Shown: piece after piece, positions 36,727-46,972 of the stretch
Layout of the letters: each line of letters opens with the position of its first letter
Numbering within the stretch: position 1 is the stretch's first letter
DNA from: G963665215 sp963665215
GTDB taxonomy: Bacteria > Chloroflexota > Dehalococcoidia > Lucifugimonadales > CAUZJF01
Direction: 5' to 3'
NCBI GenBank assembly: GCA_963665215.2
Contig: CAXXWW010000017.1
Span: 753,910-817,909 of the forward strand
Length of the DNA: 64,000 nucleotides
Made by a program: the position numbers and the translations under genes
Notes under the pieces: model-generated
What the model was told of the DNA's origin: nothing
Seen by the model: only the letters and a program-made list of their open reading frames with translations
Databases searched by the model: none

Positions 36727-38307
36727 CCCACCATGACGTACCGAATTCATAACTCGCCCGTTCAGGGCGATCTCTGCGGCGTCCGCTCCCCCTATGGGAG
36801 AATCCTCCGGTGTGGGTATGGAGTAGACGATGGCGGCCCTGCCGGGCTTGACCACGACCTCCTTGACGAAGGAGCCGACGAAGGCTTTGGTCTCGGTCAA
36901 CTCGCTGGTCTTGAGGAACTCGCTCATCTCCTCGGCGAAGGTGGCGATGGTGTCGGCGCTGTCGAGGAACTGCCGCCTCTCTTTCAGCAGCGCCCTCGCC
37001 TCCTCTGCGGCGATCTCCAGCTTCTCCTTGCGCTCCCGGTGCTCCCTGATGCGGTCTGAGGCGTCGGCCATCTCGGTGTCGGTCGTCTCGATGTGGTTCC
37101 AGATGCGGCCCAGCCGCTTCTTCACGTCCTCAAGCTCCTCCTCGATGTTCTGAAGCCGCTCTCGCTGGTCGCGGGCCACCCCGTCCATCTCCTCGTCCAG
37201 CAGCTTCACCAGGTCTCTGATGTTGGACTCGGTGAGAACGTTCTCCCTGATCTCGTTGACGATGAGCTTCTCGAAATTCTTGGCGTTGAGCCTGGGGGTC
37301 TTGCAGGCGCCCTTGCCGCGCTTGAGGAGGGAGTGGCAGATGTAGTAGGTGTACTTGCCGCTCTTGGCCTCGGCTGCGGTCATGGCCTTGCCGCAGGTCT
37401 CGCACTTGGCGATGCCGCTGAGCAGGTAGGGGCTGGAAGCGCGGCGGGGGTTCACCTTCTTCGGGGCGCGGGACCCGAGCAACCTCCTGGCCTTCTGGAA
37501 GTCCCGCTTGGAGACGATGGCGGGGTGTGCCTCCTCCACCCGCACCGGCTCGGCCTTGTCCTTGGCCTTGATTCCCCAGACCACGGCTCCCGTATACGCC
37601 TCGTTGGAGAGCATGGTGTGGATGGTGGTCTTGAGCCACTTCTTGCCGTTGGTGGTGGGGATGCCCTCGGCGTTGAGGGTCTTGGTCACGTCGAGGATGC
37701 TCTTGCCCTGTAGCACCATGTCGAAGACGCGCCGGACCACGGCGTCGGCGGGCGGATTCGAGCTCAAGCTTGGGGCGCTTCGCGGCCCCATCCTGGACGT
37801 AGACCCTCCGGTAGCCGTAGGGGGCATAGGTGGTCATCCAGAAGCCGCGCAAAGCGGCCTCCCGCATCCCCCGGACAACCTCTTGCGCAAGATTTTCCGA
37901 GTAAAATTCGTCCACGCTCTCGATGATGGCCTCCAGGAGCTTGCCCGTGGGGGTGTCGTCGGCCTGCTCGGTGATGGAGACGACGCGGACTCCTCTGCGT
38001 CTCAGCATGGACTTGAAGGCGACGGCGTGCTCGCGCTTGCGGGTGAATCGGGAGAATTTCCAGACGAGAATCTCCTTGAAGGGGGCCTCGGGCTTGGTGG
38101 CCTCGTTCAGCATCTTCTGGAACTCGGGCCGGTCGGCGATTCTTCCGCTCTCGGCCTCGTCCACGTACTCGCGGGCGACCAGGTAGTCGTGCTTCTCGGC
38201 GTAGTCCCGGAGCGCCCTTAGCTGGGCGGCGATGGACAGGTCCACGTCCTGGCGGTCGCTGGACACCCTGGCGTAGAGGGCCGCTGGCGTGAGATCAAAT
38301 CGCTCTG

Positions 38308-38538
38308 TCATTGGTCTGTCCTCCTTGTGTCTTCCTGCTCTGTAGTCCGGCGGGAGCGCAGCCGTTCCAGCCGCTCCCGTCTGCGCCACTCCCGCTCCTC
38401 CATGAAGAGGCGGATGGCCTCGCGGAGCAGCTCGCTCACGGTGCGGTCCTCCTCCTTGACCACCTGCCGCAGCTGCTGGGCCATCTCCGGCGGTAGGGAG
38501 AAGGTGATGGTGTCCGTGTTCCTGGGCTTGGTGGGCAT
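38308..38538 (-). CDS. CopG/Arc-type ribbon-helix-helix protein
   Basis: A 76-aa protein. TDTITFSLPPEMAQQLRQVV followed by EEDRTVSELLREAIRLFME is a ribbon-helix-helix fold, with a basic tail (WRRRERLERLRSRR). ATG 38538 lies inside a longer frame and fits the domain start. Its stop overlaps the recombinase start (ATGA), so it is probably translationally coupled to, and controls, the recombinase. Confidence 0.8.
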   Translation of the reverse strand: MPTKPRNTDTITFSLPPEMAQQLRQVVKEEDRTVSELLREAIRLFMEEREWRRRERLERLRSRRTTEQEDTRRTDQ

Positions 38539-38629
38539 GGCGTGCTTCTCTCGCCTGTTATTATAGCACAGCGTCTTACTCTTATCATCTCCCACCCGCA
38601 GCCCTGCCGTCAAGGGAGCGCGGGCGAGA

Positions 38630-39930
<1,301 letters not shown>

Positions 39931-39963
39931 CCCTACAGGAGATGAGAGCGAGGAGGTTCGACC

Positions 39964-40824
39964 ATGAACGAGGCGCAGGTGAACGAGCCGCAGGCTGATG
40001 ACGGCGTGGACGAAGAGACGCTGGCGAGCAGCAGCGGAGACGTGGATGCGGAGAAGCTGCGGAGGCTCAGGCTCACCGGGTTCCTGCGGGAGCTGGTGCG
40101 GGAGGAGGGCCGCGTCGAGGCGGCGGAGCTGCTGGGCGTGGCCTACCGCACGGTGGTCAGGGCCGAGGAGTCGGGCGAGATCACGGGGCGCATGGGCGAT
40201 GCGCTGGAGCGGCTGCTGGGGACGGGCGACGACCCCGAAGTGGCCCGGCTGCGGGAGCGTGTTGATGCGTTGGAGGGCGGCGTGGAGGCGCTGGCGAAGG
40301 AGCTGCGAGACGGCCTCGGCGAGATTCGGGCTGCGGTTGCTGGCAACGCCGAGTCTCAGGGCCAGGGCCAGGCGCAGGACGGGAAGCCCGACGCCGGGGC
40401 GGGCCGGTCGGAGACCAGGGCCGCCCCTCCGGTGGCGGGGTTGCGCCCGAAGAAGCCTTTCACCGAGCGGCGTCTGGACCCGCAGGTCGTGACCGAGGAG
40501 GCTGCCGACGACGACCCGGAGGTCTACGGAGACGCGTGGCCCCTGGTCGAGGAGTGGCGCAGGCTGCGGGCCGACCACCCACATCAAGGGAAGAGTCTGT
40601 CGTGGCTCACGACGGAGGAGCGGCTTCTGGTGCTGGAGCTGGCGATGCTGGAGGATCACGGGTTGACGCTGCCGCCTGAGAAGCAGCCGTTGCGGGGCTT
40701 CGGGCGCAAGGGCCAGACCACCCACCGCTGGGAGGCGCTGGCCGACACACGGGTGGCGTTGCGGAAGCGAAAGCTGCTGCGCTGGGTGCGCCGGGTCCTC
40801 ACCCTGTGGCTGTGGCGGAAGTAG
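39964..40824 (+). CDS. HTH and coiled-coil protein of unknown function
   Basis: A 286-aa protein. Residues ~35-85 (LTGFLRELVREEGRVEAAEL, then GVAYRTVVRAEESGEITGRM) look like a helix-turn-helix. A coiled coil follows (ARLRERVDALEGGVEALAKE), then a Gly/Gln linker, and a basic C-terminal region with a YGDAWPLVEEWR patch. It is probably a DNA-binding regulator of the island. ATG 39964 has AGGAGG upstream (GAGGAGGTTCGACC). A strong terminator follows at once, so it is a single-gene unit. Confidence 0.6.
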   Translation: MNEAQVNEPQADDGVDEETLASSSGDVDAEKLRRLRLTGFLRELVREEGRVEAAELLGVAYRTVVRAEESGEITGRMGDALERLLGTGDDPEVARLRERVDALEGGVEALAKELRDGLGEIRAAVAGNAESQGQGQAQDGKPDAGAGRSETRAAPPVAGLRPKKPFTERRLDPQVVTEEAADDDPEVYGDAWPLVEEWRRLRADHPHQGKSLSWLTTEERLLVLELAMLEDHGLTLPPEKQPLRGFGRKGQTTHRWEALADTRVALRKRKLLRWVRRVLTLWLWRK

Positions 40825-40853
40825 GCCCCGGAGACGGCTCCGGGGCCGGTTTT
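40824..40853 (+). terminator. Intrinsic terminator
   Basis: GGCCCCGGAG / CTCCGGGGCC stem of 10 bp, loop ACGG, then GGTTTT. It begins at the stop of the preceding gene. Confidence 0.8.
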
Positions 40854-41581
40854 CGGCTGCTGCTGCCTCGCAGCGAAATGGGAGCTAACTCGGCGCGAGT
40901 GATCTGGGTCGAGTTGGCCCAAAACCCCCTCCGAAGCCTTCCATTCGCTCGGTTGTTCGGGCGATAATTGAGGCAGTTTCTGGCTTTTCCAGCGTTTCGT
41001 GCCTAGAAACCTGGAGGATTCCCGTCCCCCGAATCCGGGACCGGCTGCATAGGATCGAGCCTTGCTCTCCGAACAGCCGCCCAGGGGTCGAAACGGAAGG
41101 ATTGAGCCTTGCTCTCCCAACGGTCGCCCCGGAGGACACAGTCGCAGCGGTTGGAGCGTCTCTCGCTTCGGCCCCTCGGACACCCTGGTCGGAGTGCGCC
41201 CTGCGCCCTGGCCGGTTCCTCACGTCTGCGGCATGGTTCCTGTGGAACTGGTCGCAGCTTCACCACGCGCCGGTCTGCCATTGCAAGCTGGCTGGCCGGT
41301 TCCCCTTCGCGCAGCTTCCCAGGACGTTGCCGATCTAGCTCCCGGGTCTCGCTGCGTCTCTCACCGGGCCGTCCTGTGGTTGCTCTGCAGGCCGGTCGGT
41401 TCTCCCCCACTTCATAGCAGCTCCCTCTGAATCCGTTCCTCTGAGTTGACTCTGGGCCGAGCTGCGTCTTCTTCAACCCCGCTCCGTCTCCCCCCGTTCG
41501 ATTCTTCGTCGGACTGCGGGCGTCGTCGGAACGGCAACACGGAGTCACGGATTCAACACCAGCAAAGGAGGTAACGACGGT
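40854..41581. other. Gene-free stretch
   Basis: No gene recognised on either strand; open frames here lack family features. A 47-base unit is repeated in tandem at 41052 and 41099 (GGATYGAGCCTTGCTCTCC...). The last 20 bases hold the AAAGGAGGT ribosome site of the next gene. Confidence 0.5.
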
Positions 41582-42097
41582 ATGGCTACTGAACGGACGG
41601 ACGGCAACGGCGAAGGCGGTATGGACATGACGGAGTAGTACACGGGACCGAGCGCAAGGAGGGTCGCAGACCTGCTTCCGCACCGGGTGAGCTTCGAGCG
41701 TGGCTGGTTCTGGACGACGACAGCGATCTGTCACGGCGGCAGGTCGGACGGGCTGGCGTTCAGGCAGAGACCGGACGGCGAGGGCCTCGACGTTCGCTGC
41801 CACACCGGGGGCTGCTCTCGCGGCGTGGTGCTGACCCACCTGGAGGCTGCCATTGGGCTGCCCATGTGGACGGCCTTCGAGCTTGTGAGCGCGGACGTTG
41901 ACAAGGCCCCTGAGAAGCGGCCGTGGTGGAAGCGCAAGCGGGTCGTTGTGGCCGGAGTGGTCGCTCTGGTCGTTGTGGCGCCGCTCATCACCGGCGACGT
42001 GGAGGTCTTCGCGCTGAACCTCGTCGGGCTGGGCATCGGCGCGCTGCTCCTTCGGCAGTTCCTCGCGCGGAGCACGGTGCAGAGGTTCAGACGCTGA
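41582..42097 (+). CDS. Zinc-finger and two-helix membrane protein, frame holding an in-frame TAG
   Basis: ATG 41582 has AAAGGAGG at ideal distance and reads MATERTDGNGEGGMDMTE before TAG at 41636. The same frame then continues uninterrupted (YTGPSARRVADLLPHRVSFE) to 42097. Residues ICHGGRSDG and VRCHTGGCSRG form a CHC-type zinc site like that of primase zinc fingers. Two hydrophobic helices follow (VVVAGVVALVVVAPLITG; ALNLVGLGIGALLLRQFL). Without readthrough the next start (GTG 41687) has no ribosome site. Either TGG mutated to TAG, or the codon is read through. Confidence 0.5.
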
Positions 42098-42176
42098 CAA
42101 GAGGAGCCGCTTGCTCTCTCATACCCATCCCAACACGCAAGGGCGCAATCCAAAACCAAGATGCAAGGAGGTCGTG

Positions 42177-42665
42177 ATGACAACGGCAACATTGGCAACT
42201 GGCAATCGGACGATGGCGACGGTGGAAAAGCCCCGGCGCAGCCTCGAAGAGCTGGTCGACCGGCTCATGGCGGCGCTGTTCTCGGAGCAGCCGGAGCCGG
42301 CACCGGCGACGGAGACACCGAGCGTGGCCAAGAGCGTCCACGAGGCGCGGCGGCTCAGGCAGACGGGTGACGTCGAAGGTGCGCTGGCGGTCCTCGCCGG
42401 CATGGACACGACGAAGGCTGAGCCGCATCAGGCTCGGTGGGCCTACGCCGAGTGGACGGACCTGGTGAGGCGGCGGTTCGGCGACCAGGAGGCTGTGGTC
42501 TACAGCCAGGGCACGGGCAGGGCTGCCGCCCTGGTGCCCACCGGAGACGGCGGGACGCTGGAGGATGCGGCGGTCCTGGGGATGCGCTGGCGGCCCGGCA
42601 AGTTGGTCTCCCGGCGCAGCCTGCGGGGGCTGAGGCCCTTGGCGAAGGCTTGCCCTCGGCTCTGA
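42177..42665 (+). CDS. Island protein of unknown function
   Basis: A 162-aa protein. A disordered, Pro/Ala/Glu-rich start is followed by a helical repeat-like section (VAKSVHEARRLRQTGDVEGA, then LAVLAGMDTTKAEPHQARWA) reminiscent of TPR hairpins, and a basic end. ATG 42177 has AAGGAGG upstream. It lies in the same orientation as the four-HTH regulator and SNF2 ATPase. Not recognised. Confidence 0.55.
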   Translation: MTTATLATGNRTMATVEKPRRSLEELVDRLMAALFSEQPEPAPATETPSVAKSVHEARRLRQTGDVEGALAVLAGMDTTKAEPHQARWAYAEWTDLVRRRFGDQEAVVYSQGTGRAAALVPTGDGGTLEDAAVLGMRWRPGKLVSRRSLRGLRPLAKACPRL

Positions 42666-43007
42666 CCGGAGAGTGGCCTGGCGCTGTCGTAGCGCAAGCA
42701 ACGGTTGACGACCCGTAAGGCAAACGGGGCGCTTCAATGCTCTGCTTGGACCCCGGGTCGCCGCCTTCCTGCGCCTGCTTGAACGGGCGCTCCGTTCCAC
42801 CAGGCAGCACCCCGCACTGGGGTCGTTGCCTCCTCCGCCCGCTCCCCCTGCGGGCTTCCATCCCTCTTCCCCCAACCCCACGACGGAGCCTGCCCCGGAC
42901 TTGATTCCGGTGGCTTGCCCCGCACACGGCCTTCCGCAGAGGCCGCCCCGGACTTGATTCCGGGGGATGCCGCACCGGCCATTCGCCACGGCAACAACGC
43001 CACCCAA

Positions 43008-43055
43008 GGAGACAGTCCCGACCATCGGGACACGGATTCGAGCGGGACTGTCTCC
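43008..43055 (+). promoter_or_regulatory. 12-bp inverted repeat upstream of the four-HTH gene
   Basis: GGAGACAGTCCC (43008-43019) and GGGACTGTCTCC (43044-43055) are perfect complements 24 bases apart and 44 bases before the regulator start. This spacing fits an operator for a dimeric or multi-domain HTH protein, or an RNA hairpin. The rest of 42666-43098 has no gene; it includes a repeated GCCCCGGACTTGATTCCGG. Confidence 0.5.
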
Positions 43056-43098
43056 GACAAGGGGGCGGTCCCGCTTCTTCATTACAGGAGGAAGCGAC

Positions 43099-44214
43099 AT
43101 GACGACTACGAGCATTGACAGAGCCTGCCCCGCACCTGATGCGGGGACCGATACCGAGCTCAGGGCTGCGGCCAGGCGGCGCGGGCTCACCATGAAGGAG
43201 CTTGCGGCCAGGATGGGCGTGTCCGCGAGCTACCTGTCGCAGATTGCGAACGGGCGCAGGCCGTGGACCCCGAAGATGCGGGAGAAGGCCGCGGCGGTGC
43301 TGGGAGAGGTCCCCGGACAGGGGATCGTCTACCGCCAGGGCGGCGTGGTCCACGGGGAGAGCAGCTTCATCCGGGAGCGCGCCCGCGTGATGGGCATGAG
43401 CATGCAGGACCTGGCTGACCGGGTTGGGGTGTCCTACGGATACATGTCGCAGGTGGCGCGCGGTCACAGCAACATGGGCGTGAAGGTCCAGGCGCGGGTC
43501 GAGTCGGCGTTGCAGGCCCCGGCGAAGGTCGCGCCCGCACAGTGCGCCAACCGCCAGGGATGCGTGGTGAGCGGGGAGAGCAGCTACATCCGGGAGCGGG
43601 CCAGGGAGCTGGGCCTGAGCTTGCGGGACCTGGCTGACCGCGTGGGGGTGTCCTACAGCTACATGTCGCAGGTGGCGCGCGGTCACAGCAACATGGGCGT
43701 GAAGGTCCAGGCGCGGGTCGAGTCGGCGCTGGAGGCTCCGGCGAAGGTCGCTCCCGCGCAGCCAGCCTGCATCGACCGGGAGGCCGTGTGGGACCGGATG
43801 AACGCCCACGGCTTCAGCCAGAACGAGGTCGCCCGGCGCGCCGGCATCAGCTCCTCCAATCTCTCCCAGATCATGAACGGCAGGAACAACCTGTCGCCGG
43901 ACGTTCTGAAGAGGCTGCACGGCGTCCTGTTCCAGCCGACGAAGGCGGAGCGGGTCATGCCCGCCGAGGTGAAGGTGCTGGGCTGGCGGAAGGGCGAGCG
44001 GAGCGGGATGGTGGTGCGGGGCGCTGGTGGGCCTGGGCGTGGCAGTAAGGCTGGAGGCGGCGCTGTTCGAGTTGGCGGCCATGTCCCCTGGGGCGCGAAG
44101 GCCGAGTTCGCCTACCGCGCAGGGTACGACGGCGCGGGCCGGGTCTCGGTGACGCACGTGGTCGAGAGAGGCTACTCCGCCATGTTGACGCAGCCGGAGA
44201 TGGGGGCCGCGTGA
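43099..44214 (+). CDS. Regulator with four tandem XRE-type HTH domains
   Basis: A 371-aa protein. Four Cro/C1-type helix-turn-helix units are visible: GLTMKELAARMGVSASYLSQ (about 30-50), GMSMQDLADRVGVSYGYMSQ (about 99-118), GLSLRDLADRVGVSYSYMSQ (about 172-191) and GFSQNEVARRAGISSSNLSQ (about 239-258). Units 2 and 3 come from a recent duplication: 69 bases are identical at 43441-43509 and 43660-43728, offset 219 bases (73 codons). The C-terminal ~90 residues are Gly-rich and unrecognised. ATG 43099 has AGGAGG upstream. It lies just before the SNF2 gene and after a perfect inverted repeat, so autoregulation is plausible. Confidence 0.85.
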   Translation: MTTTSIDRACPAPDAGTDTELRAAARRRGLTMKELAARMGVSASYLSQIANGRRPWTPKMREKAAAVLGEVPGQGIVYRQGGVVHGESSFIRERARVMGMSMQDLADRVGVSYGYMSQVARGHSNMGVKVQARVESALQAPAKVAPAQCANRQGCVVSGESSYIRERARELGLSLRDLADRVGVSYSYMSQVARGHSNMGVKVQARVESALEAPAKVAPAQPACIDREAVWDRMNAHGFSQNEVARRAGISSSNLSQIMNGRNNLSPDVLKRLHGVLFQPTKAERVMPAEVKVLGWRKGERSGMVVRGAGGPGRGSKAGGGAVRVGGHVPWGAKAEFAYRAGYDGAGRVSVTHVVERGYSAMLTQPEMGAA

Positions 44215-44370
44215 GCGCGTCCCGCACCACGAGTCCCGCCACCTGCGGGGGCTCGCACGTTCGAGCAATCGCCTGGGGGCGTTGCCGGAACCCGACCGCC
44301 CCCGCTGGGGCGGCGCAGTCCGGGTTCCGGCGTCGTCCTCTAACAACCACGAAAAGGAGGACGACACGAC

Positions 44371-46701
44371 ATGAACCTCGGAGACTTCATAGACACCTAC
44401 AAGGAGGCTATCTCGCAGCGGGTGGTTGAGTCCTACCCGCCGCTCTACCGGCCCTCGGAGAACGGCGGGACGCTCCCCAGGCTGCTCCGCACTCCCCTGG
44501 GGGCGCAGGCCGACGCCATCAGGGGCGCGGCCCTCTCCCTCGAAGCCCACCGGGGCACAACCGTCGTCGGGGAGATGGGCACCGGAAAGACCTTCATCGC
44601 CGCCGCCGCCGCATATATGGCGGGCTTCAAGCGCATCCTGGTGCTTGGGCCGCCCCACCTGGTGCCCAAGTGGAAGCGGGAGGTGGGGATGACGGTGCCC
44701 GGCGCCCGCGCCGTCATCGTCAAGTCCATCACCGACCTGGAGAGGCTGCGCTTCTCCATAGGCTCCGGTCCGCTATTCGCGGTGATGTCCAGAGAGAAGG
44801 CCAAGCTGTCCTACCGCTGGAAGGCCGCCGTCATCGAGCGGTGGGCCGTCTCCAGGGGCAGGCTGGTGCGGGACGAGGAGACGGGGGAGCCCTTCAGGGT
44901 CCCCTGCTGCCCCGGCTGCACCGCGCGGGTAGTGGACAAGGACGGCGTGCCACTGACCGACGAGGACCTGAACCGCCGCAAGCGCACCTGCGCCGGCTGC
45001 GGCTCCCCCCTCTGGCAGGCCGACAGGTCCGGCCCGGCCCGCTACCCGTTGGCCGACTACGTGAAGCACAGGATGAGGGGCTTCTTCGACCTGCTGGTCG
45101 GGGATGAGGTCCACGAGTACAAGGGGCGCGGCTCGGCCCAGGGCATCGCCGCCGGAGTCCTCGCCGACGCCTGCGGCAAGTCCCTCAGCCTGTCCGGGAC
45201 TCTGATGGGAGGCTATTCGAGCACGCTCTTCCACCTGCTCTGCCGGTTCTCCCCGGAGATCAGGACGGACTTCGGACGCTCCGACGAGCACCGCTGGATA
45301 CAGCGGTACGGCTTCGAGGAGCACAGCATCGGAAAGCCGGACGACGACTCGGTGGAGGACGGGAGGTTCAGCAGGCGCCGCAAGTACCGCAAGGTGGTGC
45401 GGGAGAGGCCCGGCCTCGTGCCCTCGGCCCTCTTCCACATCATCGCCAACACCGTCTTCCTCAGACTGGCGGACGTGGCATCCGGCCTGCCGCCCTACGA
45501 GGAGCAGGTGATGCTCTCTTCGATGGACTCGGAGGCGGACGCGACGGGATACTCCCAGCGCAGCGCCTACGATACCGTGTACGAAGAGCTTAGAAAGGAG
45601 CTGGCCGAGGCTCTGAAGGCCGGTTCCAAGCGGTTGCTGGCGACCTACCTGCAAACCCTTCTGGCCTACCCCGACGGCTGCACCAGGGGTGAGACGGTCT
45701 TCGACCCCAGGAGCGGAGAGATCATCGTCCAGGTCCCGCCCCTGTCCGAGGAGCGTCTCTACCCGAAGGAGAAGGCGTTGGTGGACCTGGTGGCCGCCGA
45801 GCGTATGGCGGGCCGCCGGGTGCTGGTCTACGCCACTCACACGGGCACCAGGGACATCACCGAGCGGATGGACGACATCCTGACCCGGCACGGCTTCAGG
45901 GTGGCGGTGATGAAGGCCGAGGCGGTGGCCCCTGAACGCCGTGAGGCGTGGGTGGCGGACAGGGTGAAGCAGGGCATAGACGTGATGATATGCCACCCCA
46001 GGCTGGTGCAGACGGGCCTCGACCTCATCGACTTCCCGACCTTGATTTGGTACGAGACAGATTACAGTGTGTACGTCTCGCGGCAGGCGTCGCGCCGGTC
46101 CTGGCGCATCGGGCAGACCCGCCCTGTCAAAGTGGTGTTCATGTCCTACCGGAACACCCTCCAGGCCGACGCCCTCAAGCTGGTGGCGAAGAAGCTGCAA
46201 AGCTCCCTGGCCGTCGAGGGGGAGCTGCCGGAGGACGGGCTGGCGGCATTCGGCGACGACGGCGATGACCTGATGATGGCCCTGGCACGCAAGATCGTCA
46301 TCGGGGATGAGGAGGACGAGACGCTGGAGGAGGTCTTCGCCCAGGCCAGGGACGCCGAGGCCGCTTCGGAGGAGTTCCTGGTGGACGACGGCTGGAAGGT
46401 CGTCGAAGTCGAGCCGGAGGCCGTTGCGGTCAACGGAAACGGTCACCACGACGCCATCGGGCCTACGGTCGAGCTTGTGCTGGGCAACGGTCACACCGTC
46501 AACGGTAGCGGGAACGGCCACCATGACGAGGCCCCGGAGCCGCAGCAGACGCTGTTCTCCTGGGCGGAGTTCATGGCCGAGGAGCCGGTCAAGCCCAAGG
46601 GCCGCAGCCGCAAGCCGGAGCCCGCAACCGCCTCCCTGTTCGATTGGGCGCTCGCCCTTGAGCAGGAGCGGGAGAAAGAGCCGGTCGGCGAGGGGCGCTA
46701 G
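44371..46701 (+). CDS. SNF2/DEAH-type ATPase with inserted zinc finger
   Basis: A 776-aa protein. Motif I GEMGTGKT is at residues 67-74 and Ia is in LVLGPPHLVPKWKREV. A four-Cys insertion (CCPGC ... CAGCG, about 190-215) lies between motifs I and II. Motif II is DLLVGDEVHEYKG, III SLSLSGTLMGGYSS, and the second RecA domain has RRVLVYATHTGTRD and SRRSWRIGQTRPVKV (motif VI). The tail is acidic and Asn/Gly/His-rich. Related ATPases sit in mobile islands of Firmicutes and Chloroflexota; they remodel or translocate on DNA. ATG 44371 has AAAGGAGG upstream. It is the last intact gene of the island before IS110. Confidence 0.85.
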   Translation: MNLGDFIDTYKEAISQRVVESYPPLYRPSENGGTLPRLLRTPLGAQADAIRGAALSLEAHRGTTVVGEMGTGKTFIAAAAAYMAGFKRILVLGPPHLVPKWKREVGMTVPGARAVIVKSITDLERLRFSIGSGPLFAVMSREKAKLSYRWKAAVIERWAVSRGRLVRDEETGEPFRVPCCPGCTARVVDKDGVPLTDEDLNRRKRTCAGCGSPLWQADRSGPARYPLADYVKHRMRGFFDLLVGDEVHEYKGRGSAQGIAAGVLADACGKSLSLSGTLMGGYSSTLFHLLCRFSPEIRTDFGRSDEHRWIQRYGFEEHSIGKPDDDSVEDGRFSRRRKYRKVVRERPGLVPSALFHIIANTVFLRLADVASGLPPYEEQVMLSSMDSEADATGYSQRSAYDTVYEELRKELAEALKAGSKRLLATYLQTLLAYPDGCTRGETVFDPRSGEIIVQVPPLSEERLYPKEKALVDLVAAERMAGRRVLVYATHTGTRDITERMDDILTRHGFRVAVMKAEAVAPERREAWVADRVKQGIDVMICHPRLVQTGLDLIDFPTLIWYETDYSVYVSRQASRRSWRIGQTRPVKVVFMSYRNTLQADALKLVAKKLQSSLAVEGELPEDGLAAFGDDGDDLMMALARKIVIGDEEDETLEEVFAQARDAEAASEEFLVDDGWKVVEVEPEAVAVNGNGHHDAIGPTVELVLGNGHTVNGSGNGHHDEAPEPQQTLFSWAEFMAEEPVKPKGRSRKPEPATASLFDWALALEQEREKEPVGEGR

Positions 46702-46809
46702 GCCGCAACACACGGGGGGGGGTCGTCGCTACGTCAGCGATGGCCTCCCCCTGCACAACCATGTATGCGGCCTTGTATGTTGGTTCTGGTGTGTGACAAT
46801 CACTTCACT

Positions 46810-46892
46810 TAGGTGGATCGGGGTGCGGCAGACCGATGCGGCCCTGGTCGTGGTAGACCGCAAAAAAGCGAGGGTCGCCGCACCCCCCACAG
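46810..46892 (+). ncRNA. Candidate IS110 bridge RNA segment
   Basis: Upstream of the IS110 transposase, GGGGTGCGGC (46820-46829) and GCCGCACCCC (46877-46886) form a 10-bp stem around a 47-base region with inner complementary patches (GACCGATGCGG / TGGTAGACCGC). IS110-group elements express a structured bridge RNA from the non-coding end 5' of the transposase that pairs with target and donor DNA. Position and structure fit; no loops have been matched to a target. Confidence 0.4.
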
Positions 46893-46972
46893 GTTAGAGC
46901 CCGAACAGTTGCCTGGGCCAATCGAGCCCGTATCGTGCAAGGAAGGGCCAAAGCTTCACACAGGAGGTATGG

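Larger units (their letters stand above)
36442..38311 (-). pseudogene. Large serine recombinase, one frameshift
   Basis: The N-terminal resolvase domain has the nucleophile Ser in ALYARVSSDRQDVDLSIAAQ, then ILVWKFSRFTRKREHAVAFK and SVDEFYSENLAQEVVRGM. Near 37755-37762 the sense shifts frame and continues with the recombinase domain (NPPADAVVRRVFDMVLQGKS), the zinc ribbon (YLLSGIAKCETCGKAMTAAE, then YYICHS) and a coiled coil (IEEELEDVKKRLGRIWNHIE). The native end is probably near 36770 (VVKPGRAAIVYSIPTPEDSP, then MNSVRHGG); the last ~95 codons look like run-on. ATG 38311 has AGGAGG and overlaps the upstream regulator (ATGA). It probably mobilised the neighbouring island. Confidence 0.8.

Noticed and set aside
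38308..38538. Antitoxin of a toxin-antitoxin pair
   Set aside because: The ribbon-helix-helix protein overlaps the recombinase start and no small toxin gene is adjacent; a recombinase regulator is simpler.
42355..44658. A 767-codon open frame on the minus strand
   Set aside because: It lies antisense to the unknown protein, the four-HTH regulator and part of the SNF2 gene, has no domain or ribosome site, and reflects high-GC codon mirroring.
44773..46713. A 646-codon open frame on the minus strand
   Set aside because: It is the antisense shadow of the SNF2-type ATPase gene; composition is Val/Gly/His-rich with no recognisable domain.
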